A DNA stretch of 8,300 bases from JAKEGN01 sp964465665. GTDB taxonomy: Bacteria; Pseudomonadota; Gammaproteobacteria; Steroidobacterales; Woeseiaceae. The notes beneath the pieces are model-generated. The model made no database searches. It was not told the origin of the DNA and saw only the letters and a list, made by a program, of their open reading frames with translations. This document shows, piece after piece, positions 1 through 5,595 of this stretch (position 1 is its first letter; each line of letters opens with the position of its first letter). Made by a program: the position numbers and the translations under genes. The DNA is taken from contig CAYXKM010000079.1 of NCBI GenBank assembly GCA_964465665.1, forward strand, positions 1 to 8,300, read 5' to 3'.

Positions 1-470
1 TCGCAGCTGATGCTGCGCCGATTGAGGAACAAGCGTGCGAGATAACGACAGCCAATCAGGTTGATGAGCGAGAACGCCGCGAAAGCCAATGTCCAACGGA
101 ACGGGGCCGAGACGAGTCCCCCGACAAACACGAATATGGCCACCACCAATGAAACGGCAAGCGCTGTCTTGGTGCCGGCAACAAACAAGTCAACACCCAT
201 ATATCGAACGATCGATCGGTACAGACCCGCATGCCAGGCGATTGGAATGGTGACGAGGACAGTCAGCAGCGTCAGGAGTACGACCTCCAGACTGCCGAGC
301 TGGCGGGACCCTGTCGCGATCCAGACGGCGCCCCAGACGCAAACAGAGACACCGACGGCATCGGACAGGATCATCGTTGCTTGTTTCTGCACGCGCGACA
401 GGTTCGAAACGCGGCGTCGCAAACGCTGAATTCCATTTACCTTCGGCTGCACTCTATTCCCTTCCCTCAT
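1..470 (-). CDS. wbpM: N-terminal part of a WbpM/PglF/CapD-type nucleotide-sugar 4,6-dehydratase (runs off the window)
   Basis: The 156 visible residues form the membrane-anchor domain typical of long SDR dehydratases such as WbpM and PglF. A basic N-terminus is followed by about four hydrophobic segments (roughly residues 33-53, 61-80, 100-120 and 126-147). After the second segment comes the family's GLYRS-xx-RYMG signature at 82-92. In this family the cytoplasmic C-terminal domain, which lies outside the window, converts UDP-GlcNAc to UDP-4-keto-6-deoxy-GlcNAc. The frame is open to position 1 with no stop. I chose ATG 470, but in-frame ATGs at 512 and 509 are also possible because none has a clear Shine-Dalgarno; the frame is closed upstream by a TAG at 563-561. 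The gene lies downstream of wbpV-like and wbpL-like genes, the same order as in P. aeruginosa O-antigen loci. The family is confident; the exact sugar product is inferred because the catalytic domain is not visible. Confidence 0.82.
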   Translation of the reverse strand, partial: MREGNRVQPKVNGIQRLRRRVSNLSRVQKQATMILSDAVGVSVCVWGAVWIATGSRQLGSLEVVLLTLLTVLVTIPIAWHAGLYRSIVRYMGVDLFVAGTKTALAVSLVVAIFVFVGGLVSAPFRWTLAFAAFSLINLIGCRYLARLFLNRRSISC

Positions 471-487
471 GTCAACGTGTCCAGACC

Positions 488-505
488 GCCGAGCATCGAC
501 TCGGC
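488..505 (-). other. GC-rich hairpin in front of the wbpM-like gene
   Basis: A perfect 6-bp inverted repeat (GCCGAG / CTCGGC) with a 6-base loop lies 17 nt upstream of ATG 470 and just downstream of the alternative ATGs at 509 and 512. If translation starts at 470, the hairpin is in the leader and could affect initiation; if it starts at 509 or 512, it is only coding sequence. A role is inferred from position alone. Confidence 0.3.
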
Positions 506-537
506 CCATCATCAAATTCAGTCGGAATTTACCATAT

Positions 538-550
538 CTCGACGAGTATA
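538..550 (-). promoter_or_regulatory. Possible sigma70 -10 box for the wbpM-like gene
   Basis: On the minus strand, TATACT at 550-545 matches the -10 consensus TATAAT at five of six bases and sits in a relatively AT-rich part of the 276-bp gap. It would place a transcript start near 538, upstream of every candidate start codon. No good -35 hexamer stands at 16-18 bp spacing, so this is a weak call. Confidence 0.2.
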
Positions 551-693
551 CGGGATTTGTCTAAGCGAAATTACCGCTTTACCAATGTGCTGAATTGCGG
601 CGTTGCATTCGAGGCACCCGACTCGACTAACCCTGCGAATAGCGGTCCGTTGACACAGGTTACGTGCATAGTCGACAGGTTGCCAGATGTCGG

Positions 694-732
694 GCTCACT
701 CGCGACCCTGAACCCGGTGCGCGGCAGTGAGC
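694..732 (-). other. Stem-loop just after the wbpL-like gene
   Basis: The arms GCTCACT (732-726) and AGTGAGC (700-694) pair perfectly. Inside them, CGCG can pair with CGCG after a two-base bulge, leaving a loop of about 14 bases. The element begins 14 nt past the wbpL-like stop. No T-run follows on the transcribed strand, so it is not a standard intrinsic terminator. It could act as an mRNA 3'-end stabiliser or a Rho-associated structure. Confidence 0.4.
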
Positions 733-746
733 AGCGTACGGCTCCG

Positions 747-1763
747 CTACAGCTCCTGCAATTCGGAGGCGCCTGCCTTGAAATGAATGGCCAGCCATAC
801 GAGGGGCGCATAGGCGACCGGCAACAACGCAACCGCCGGGGCATGTCCTGTCCCGACAAGCAGAGCGATCGGCAGCAGCCAAAACAGGTTGATCGCCCCG
901 ACTGCGATAGTGACCGGCGTATGCCCACCGAATCTGCGTGCAGCGAATTGGTAGGCGTGGTTGCGATGCGCGTTCTGGAGGCGCTGGCGTCGCAACATCC
1001 TGCGCACCAGAGTGACTCCGGAATCGACAATGAACACGCCGAGCAGGATGATCCATGCCCAGAACAGGGCTGACTCGAGATTCGCAGCCTGAACGCAGAA
1101 CACCGCCATCATGAAGCCGAGAAATCCACTGCCCGTATCTCCGAGAAAGATGCGGGCCGCCGGAAAATTCCAGAAAAGAAAACCGGTCACCGCTGCCATA
1201 AGCAACGCAGGCAGGACCCATGTCGTACCGTCTGACATGCAACCGGCATAGAGCACGACGCCGCCGATACAAACCGTCACCGTTTCAATGCCTGCGATAC
1301 CGTCGATGCCGTCCATGAAATTGTAGAGATTGATGAACCAGACGATGCTGAGAACGCCTAGAACCTGCATCAATGCCGGCGGTACACCGGGCAGCAGATT
1401 CTCCGGAATACCGCCCAACCAGTAGAGGGCGCATGCCGCCGACAGAAAGTGCAACACGACCCGCAGCCGGACGGACACGCCCCGATAGTCCTCGCTCAGC
1501 CCCGTCAATGCTACCAGCCCGCCGCCGCCCAGTATCGCCGCATGCAGCCGGCCGTCCGCAAGGCCATACGACGCAGCAATGACCGTGCCGGCCATGAACG
1601 TCAGCACAATTGCTGCCCCGCCGCCACGCGGCACGGGATGATCATGCGCACTTCTGTCATTCGGGAAATCCAGCAGCCTGCGCTTTTCCGCGAAACGCAT
1701 CGTCATCCAGGTCAGGACGAACGTCACCACCGCCACCGCAGGCCAAAGCCAGTAAATGTTCAC
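747..1763 (-). CDS. wbpL: WbpL/WecA-like polyprenyl-phosphate HexNAc-1-phosphate transferase
   Basis: This 338-aa polytopic membrane enzyme belongs to the MraY/WecA family, which transfers a sugar-1-phosphate from a UDP-sugar to undecaprenyl phosphate and so starts O-unit or capsule-unit assembly on the inner membrane. Visible family motifs are DFPNDRSAHDHPVPRGGG (32-49), the catalytic-loop block NLYNFMDGIDGIAG (145-158), the block NFPAARIFLGDTGSGFLG (199-216), and the C-terminal HRNHAYQ (266-272). The last is typical of WbpL-like members, which accept FucNAc or QuiNAc. The usual Asp-Asp pair after the third hydrophobic segment reads Glu91-Asp92. Start GTG 1763 fits the hydrophobic N-terminus, has AAGGAG four bases upstream, and forms a GTGA overlap with the preceding stop. 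A longer frame extends to 2246 but lies inside the epimerase gene. Donor specificity is inferred from the adjacent wbpV-like and wbpM-like genes. Confidence 0.93.
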   Translation of the reverse strand: MNIYWLWPAVAVVTFVLTWMTMRFAEKRRLLDFPNDRSAHDHPVPRGGGAAIVLTFMAGTVIAASYGLADGRLHAAILGGGGLVALTGLSEDYRGVSVRLRVVLHFLSAACALYWLGGIPENLLPGVPPALMQVLGVLSIVWFINLYNFMDGIDGIAGIETVTVCIGGVVLYAGCMSDGTTWVLPALLMAAVTGFLFWNFPAARIFLGDTGSGFLGFMMAVFCVQAANLESALFWAWIILLGVFIVDSGVTLVRRMLRRQRLQNAHRNHAYQFAARRFGGHTPVTIAVGAINLFWLLPIALLVGTGHAPAVALLPVAYAPLVWLAIHFKAGASELQEL

Positions 1764-2710
1764 CGCACTCCTTCGAGGTAATCCAGTGCTGTCGACTCCA
1801 GAGCCTCCTCCATGCTGACCGATGGCATCCACCCAAGGACTTCCCGAGTCCTCCTGGAATCGATCTGCAGACTGCCCAGCAGTTTTCTTGCCAGGTCGCG
1901 TTTGCCGGCAAGCGTTGCTACAGCCAGCAGCAACTTTGGAGGAACGGGCAACAGGCGTGCCGGCCTTTTCAGAGCAATACCAAGGCGACGGACCAGCTCG
2001 GCAGTGGATACATCGTCGCCGTCCGCTGCCATAAACGTTTCGTTGGCTGCAGCGGGATGCACGCAACAAACTCTTATGAGGTCGACCAGATTGTTCACAG
2101 CGATCAGGCTGCGCGCATTGCGTACTCGGCCGAATGGCAACGGATATCCATTGTGCACCCAGCGCATCAGAGTCAGAAAATTCGCTTTGACGCCGGGTCC
2201 GTAGACAAGCGGGGGTCGAATCGTCACGACTTCCATGTTCTGGCATTTCATTAGTCGTAACAGTCCAATCTCGACGTCGTACTTTGATCTCGCATAGGCG
2301 CCGACCGGTGCGGGTTGATCGTCAGCAGAAAATGACTGCCCTGGCCGCGTATATTCTCCATGCACTTTCACGGAACTCAGATAGACGAATCGCCGCACAC
2401 CGCAATGGGCGGCCTGCCGGGCTAGATTCAACGTGGCATCCACATTGACTCGCCGAAAACTGGCCTCAACGTTAGGGTCGTTCGTCACATGCACGCGCGC
2501 TGCCGTGTGCACTACGGCATCTACGGACTCGAGTACATCCTGCCAGCGCGAGTCTGCACCGAGTTCTCTTGCCAGGATTGTGCCTGCAGGGGGGTCGGTC
2601 AGGTTGCGGGGACTGACGGCGGCAACGACTTCGACATCGACTGCCTCAGCAAATCGGGCACAAAGCGCCCGCCCGATGAAGCCAGACGCTCCTGTGACCA
2701 ATACCTTCAT
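1760..2710 (-). CDS. wbpV: WbpV-like NAD(P)-dependent sugar-nucleotide epimerase/reductase
   Basis: A 316-aa extended SDR protein of normal length. It starts with a Rossmann nucleotide-binding motif, GASGFIG (7-13). The family serine region SSVKVHG (112-118) follows, then the catalytic Tyr139-x3-Lys143 pair (YARSK), then PPLVYGPGVKANF (166-178) in the substrate-domain boundary. The KVHGE and YGPGVKANF wording is typical of the WbpV/WreQ/UDP-sugar 4-epimerase group rather than of GalE or RmlB. Known members of this group act next to WbpM and reduce UDP-4-keto-6-deoxy-GlcNAc to UDP-QuiNAc, while others are 4-epimerases. Its position directly before a WbpL and a WbpM homologue favours the 4-keto-reductase role, but this is inference. 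Start ATG 2710 gives the classic MKVLVTG N-terminus; no strong Shine-Dalgarno is seen. The stop overlaps the next start by four bases. Confidence 0.9.
   Translation of the reverse strand: MKVLVTGASGFIGRALCARFAEAVDVEVVAAVSPRNLTDPPAGTILARELGADSRWQDVLESVDAVVHTAARVHVTNDPNVEASFRRVNVDATLNLARQAAHCGVRRFVYLSSVKVHGEYTRPGQSFSADDQPAPVGAYARSKYDVEIGLLRLMKCQNMEVVTIRPPLVYGPGVKANFLTLMRWVHNGYPLPFGRVRNARSLIAVNNLVDLIRVCCVHPAAANETFMAADGDDVSTAELVRRLGIALKRPARLLPVPPKLLLAVATLAGKRDLARKLLGSLQIDSRRTREVLGWMPSVSMEEALESTALDYLEGVR
1768..1773 (-). promoter_or_regulatory. Shine-Dalgarno for the wbpL-like gene
   Basis: AAGGAG lies inside the last codons of the wbpV-like gene, four bases before GTG 1763. It is the clearest ribosome-binding site seen in this window. 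It decides the GTG start over the longer upstream frame and, with the 4-base stop/start overlap, points to coupled translation of the two genes. Confidence 0.65.
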
Positions 2711-2777
2711 TCAGATTATTCGATTTGCTCGCGCGCTACAGGGAACAAGACGGGACCGGTACGCTCGAACGAGGCGA

Positions 2778-3545
2778 TCACAGTTTTCTCGCGGCTACAT
2801 TGAGCGCATGTCTCGCCAGTAGATACGCAGAGAAGATCCGGCCGATTCTTTCCTCGACCGTGTAAATCCGATACATGTCGATCGCCTTGCCGAGTTTTTG
2901 TCCCGAGAGCGAACCCTTCCTCCTGCGGTAGATGACGTCGCAACCCGGGTACTTGCTCGCCTCGACGCCACGACGTGTGAGTGCCAGCCACAGTGCCCAG
3001 TCCTGACCTCTTCGTATGGCCGGCATGTATCGCTTTCCGAGAACTTCCTGATTGTAGGCGACGGTCGAGCAGCCAATCGGGCACCGTACGAGCAGCTGGT
3101 TGTAACCCAGTCGCGGCGGCGCCACGAAATGCCCGAGCGAGCGGTCGTTTTCGCTGCCAACTACCGCATAATCGCCATAGGTAAATGGCTCCCTCTGTTC
3201 CTCCATGAACTTGATCTGGTTCGCGAGCTTGCATTCAAGCCAGACGTCATCACTATCCAGGAATGCAATGTAACGGCCCGTCGCAGCCTCGATTGCCGCA
3301 TTGCGCGCCGGCCCCGCGCCTCGATTCGGCTGGCGAAGAACCTTCAGGAACGGAATCTCCCGCGCCAGTTCCGAAAGTATTTCATGTGTACCGTCGGTTG
3401 ACCCATCATCGACAACTATATGTTGAAGTGGCGGCAATGTTTGCGTCCACACCGAACGTATGCATCGTTCAAGACTCGATGCCGAGTTGTGACACGCCGT
3501 AATCACGGTCGCAAGTCGGTCATATTTTGAATTCAGCTGATCCAT
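2778..3545 (-). CDS. Family 2 glycosyltransferase (GT-A fold)
   Basis: A 255-aa cytoplasmic or membrane-associated glycosyltransferase likely to add one sugar to the growing repeat unit. The N-terminal GT-A domain has the nucleotide-binding DDGSTD (46-51), NRGAGPARN (74-82) and the metal-binding FLDSDD (95-100, DxD type). RRGQDWALWL (178-187) holds the probable catalytic acidic residue Asp182. The arrangement resembles TuaG-like polysaccharide transferases, but donor and acceptor cannot be read from sequence. No transmembrane helix is obvious. The start is ATG 3545, since a TAA closes the frame six codons upstream. A GAAGGA sequence lies about 18 nt upstream, too far for a normal ribosome-binding site. 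The first 13 nt overlap the end of the preceding small ORF. A 67-nt gap without evident signals separates it from the wbpV-like gene. Confidence 0.93.
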   Translation of the reverse strand: MDQLNSKYDRLATVITACHNSASSLERCIRSVWTQTLPPLQHIVVDDGSTDGTHEILSELAREIPFLKVLRQPNRGAGPARNAAIEAATGRYIAFLDSDDVWLECKLANQIKFMEEQREPFTYGDYAVVGSENDRSLGHFVAPPRLGYNQLLVRCPIGCSTVAYNQEVLGKRYMPAIRRGQDWALWLALTRRGVEASKYPGCDVIYRRRKGSLSGQKLGKAIDMYRIYTVEERIGRIFSAYLLARHALNVAARKL

Positions 3546-3871
3546 GGCGCGCCCGTAGAATTAATCCTTCGCCGACTCGACAAAGGAGGCGTCAATCGTT
3601 CGTGGCTCAATTGCGCATCGGCAAGCTCTTGCGGCGTAACCGTCAGCGCGTGAAGCAAGTCGGGCATACCGACCGGATCGAGTCCCATATAGTGCGAGGT
3701 GAGATGCCAGCTGTGACGGTCATATTGTACCAACATTGATCCAGGCGACCAGGTCAGGCCATCGTCATCGGTCAGCACGTCGTCGTCATCGGGTTTGTCC
3801 ATCAGCGCCGCTTGGGCTGCGGCGGCAAGGGGGGGAGCGCAAGCCGTCAACTGCGTGAATGGTATTGTCAT
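3533..3871 (-). CDS. Hypothetical small Asp-rich protein
   Basis: I do not recognise this 112-aa ORF. From ATG 3871 it has a short Ala-rich stretch (residues 10-23), then an acidic segment with two Asp runs (DDDD at 28-31, DDD at 35-37). A mixed-composition segment rich in Tyr, His, Trp and Leu follows (about 40-90), then a basic tail. LTAC at 8-11 looks like a lipobox, but the residues before it are too few and lack a positive charge, so a lipoprotein call is not safe. It begins 16 nt after the wzi stop and ends 13 nt inside the glycosyltransferase gene, the packing expected of an operon member. GC at third codon positions is about 64% by hand count, close to background and therefore only mild support. 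No Shine-Dalgarno is clear. It could be a fast-evolving locus-specific protein or a non-coding spacer. Confidence 0.45.
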   Translation of the reverse strand: MTIPFTQLTACAPPLAAAAQAALMDKPDDDDVLTDDDGLTWSPGSMLVQYDRHSWHLTSHYMGLDPVGMPDLLHALTVTPQELADAQLSHERLTPPLSSRRRINSTGAPWIS

Positions 3872-3887
3872 TGTTACGCGAGCACCA

Positions 3888-5408
3888 TCAATAACTGCTG
3901 CGCCAATGCAGATAAGCGCGTCCCGACGTATCGGAGATCCCGGTCGCTTCGTCGTCCAGTTGCTCGAACCCGGCGCCCAGTTCAATGACACCGAAGCGAA
4001 ATACCCTGCTGTGCATGAGATCGACAGAGATCACGGTTTGCAAGGTCGGGGTCAGGCTGTTGCGATCGTCCGGTGCGCCGCCGCGATTCAACTCCCCGTA
4101 GCGCAGCAAGGCGTGCCACTGTGTCTCATCCCTGTCAATCAAGAACAGCCCCGCCGTCAGTAGGAGGGAATCGTTGTCCGCGCCGTGTCCGACAGAGCGG
4201 CCGCGGTAGCGGTAGCCCGTCTGGTAAATGCCATGATTGTAGGCGCAATTGAAGCCGTCATCCGATTCGTAGAAATTGCACTTCGTATAGGCCACTTCAG
4301 CATAGCCGCGCCACGACCAGCGATCACCCACTGTGCCGCTGGCATCCATGCCACCGAGTGCGAGATAACGGCTCGGGAAACCGCCCGCCTCGTCCTCGCC
4401 GATGAACTGCCCGTACAGGCCCAATGGCCAACCGAACCCCGCGAGGCTCCAGCGGAAATCGACACCCGCCAACTGATTGCCCGGCTCGTTGTCTTCATCG
4501 ACACCGGCATCGCCGCGATTGTCCCGGCCGAAAATGAGATCCGTGAAAGTATCGAAACCGCAGGGACGGCCTTCCCCGCACCATTGCGCGGTGCGTGACA
4601 GCCCGATCTCCAGTGACGGTATGGGCCGGAAATCGAAGCGCAGGCCGAAGAATTGCGCATCGGGCACCGCCCGGTCGGATTCGAGTTGGCCGAACAACAC
4701 GCTAAAGTCCCAGGGTCCGAGCCAGCTCAGCCAACGAGTCTGAAACGCGTCGGTGAAGTTGCGTTCGATCGTTAAAGACGGGATCGGGCGTGCGTTGTTC
4801 GAAAGGATCAGGCTGCCGTCCCAGCCTGGGCCCCACCAGCGATCCAGGGTGCTCGCGGTAATCGCGTAATTGCCGAGCAGTACGGCAAGCACCGTGTTGT
4901 CGTAGCGGAATTCCTGGTCGTCATCCGGGTCGTTAACCGCCTGACCGTTCACGGAGGCGCTCAGCATTTCGCCGGTCCAGGAGAGGCCGAGCGAAAGTTC
5001 CACGTCTTCGCGCGGGCTGTTCTGGAAGGAGCGTATGCGATTCGGCTTCTCGGCCAGCCCAACCTTGGCGTTGTAGACCGTTTCATCGACCCGCGTTTCC
5101 CATCGGCCACGTTGTTGGACGCGGTTCAATGCGTCGCGGACGTTTTCCGGGAGGCTCATATCATTGCGTGCGCGGTCAAGATCCGCCAGCACCGGTCCCC
5201 AGGCCAGGGGCCAGCCGGCAACCGGGCCGGTAATCTGCCCGGAATCCGCGAGCAGCCGGATGTCGTGGCGCAATGCCAGATCGCCAGGCGGCATGAAGGG
5301 GCCGGCACCGGTGTTGACGGCAGCTGTCATCAGGCACGCGAACAGGGCCAGTTTGGTTATTGGTATTACGGGCAAGTCGGAGAATTCCGGCAGCGAGTGA
5401 CCGGTCAT
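3888..5408 (-). CDS. wzi: Wzi-family capsule assembly outer-membrane protein
   Basis: A protein of about 506 aa matching the Wzi family, 18-strand outer-membrane beta-barrels known in E. coli to bind capsule polymer at the cell surface. The strongest signature is DRWWGPGWDGSLILSNNARP at about 189-208, near-identical to the family hallmark. Downstream is a long series of alternating hydrophobic/aromatic barrel strands, and the protein ends in an aromatic Tyr. The N-terminus has a Lys followed by a hydrophobic stretch (about residues 18-34), consistent with a Sec signal peptide. Four cysteines in two close pairs (about 277/283 and 377/387) may form disulfides in surface loops. The start is uncertain: ATG 5408 was chosen, but an in-frame TTG at 5435 and an internal TTG also exist, and none has a good ribosome-binding site. 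The gene follows a REP-containing gap, so it may begin a separate transcript. Confidence 0.9.
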   Translation of the reverse strand: MTGHSLPEFSDLPVIPITKLALFACLMTAAVNTGAGPFMPPGDLALRHDIRLLADSGQITGPVAGWPLAWGPVLADLDRARNDMSLPENVRDALNRVQQRGRWETRVDETVYNAKVGLAEKPNRIRSFQNSPREDVELSLGLSWTGEMLSASVNGQAVNDPDDDQEFRYDNTVLAVLLGNYAITASTLDRWWGPGWDGSLILSNNARPIPSLTIERNFTDAFQTRWLSWLGPWDFSVLFGQLESDRAVPDAQFFGLRFDFRPIPSLEIGLSRTAQWCGEGRPCGFDTFTDLIFGRDNRGDAGVDEDNEPGNQLAGVDFRWSLAGFGWPLGLYGQFIGEDEAGGFPSRYLALGGMDASGTVGDRWSWRGYAEVAYTKCNFYESDDGFNCAYNHGIYQTGYRYRGRSVGHGADNDSLLLTAGLFLIDRDETQWHALLRYGELNRGGAPDDRNSLTPTLQTVISVDLMHSRVFRFGVIELGAGFEQLDDEATGISDTSGRAYLHWRSSY

Positions 5409-5480
5409 GGTAGTCGGCACGGCCAAGGGCGGCAAGGCAAAGGGGCGTTGCGGGCGTCAGGGACCGCGTCGCGAAGTAAG

Positions 5481-5564
5481 TGTAGGAGCCGGCATTGCCG
5501 GCGACACGGTCAGGACATACGCGTGAATGCCGGCATCGCGTCGCCTGCAGTGCAGGCTCCTACA
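5481..5564. repeat. REP doublet (REPIN-like inverted pair)
   Basis: Two 27-nt palindromic units face each other. Unit 1 (5481-5507) starts TGTAGGAGCC and has an internal GCCGGC-ATT-GCCGGC stem. Unit 2 (5538-5564) is the reverse complement of a near-identical unit with a GCCTGC-AGT-GCAGGC stem. The units differ at four positions, two of which are a compensating G-C to T-A swap within the stem, so the hairpin is conserved. The TGTAGGAGC head followed by a GC-rich palindrome resembles REP elements of Pseudomonas, Xanthomonas and relatives. The pair, with about 30 nt between, has the architecture of a REPIN and sits in the gap between pgi and wzi. Such elements can stabilise upstream mRNA, dampen read-through, or be moved by RAYT transposases; none of these roles is shown here. 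Confidence 0.85.
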
Positions 5565-5585
5565 GGTGCTCCGATCAGCGATTCG

Positions 5586-5595
5586 GGCTCCTACA
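5586..5595 (-). repeat. Third, partial REP head spanning the pgi stop codon
   Basis: The ten-base head TGTAGGAGCC recurs here in the same orientation as the second unit of the doublet, 21 nt away from it. The palindrome after it is degraded to a CCGA/TCGG stem. The TAG stop codon of pgi (5593-5591) is made of bases within this head. Confidence 0.7.

Noticed and set aside
8..11. LTAC lipobox-like motif at residues 8-11 of the small Asp-rich ORF (nucleotides 3850-3839) as proof of a lipoprotein; the interval given here is in residues
   Set aside because: Only seven residues precede the motif, without a basic n-region or a full hydrophobic core.
61..730. Several plus-strand ORFs of about 117-122 codons
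   Set aside because: They are antisense to the WbpM-like membrane domain and the gap, overlap one another in different frames, and are low-complexity Thr/Arg-rich translations.
694..732. Intrinsic transcription terminator after the wbpL-like gene
   Set aside because: The stem is real, but no T-rich tract follows it on the transcribed strand, so it is listed only as a stem-loop.
571..1272. 233-codon minus-strand frame overlapping the 3' half of the wbpL-like gene
   Set aside because: It overlaps conserved wbpL-like coding sequence in another frame and its Arg/Cys-rich translation shows no motif.
1764..2246. N-terminal extension of the wbpL-like frame giving a 499-aa ORF
   Set aside because: The extra 161 codons lie wholly inside the wbpV-like gene in another frame and look like no domain. 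The GTG at 1763 has a good Shine-Dalgarno and gives the normal family length.
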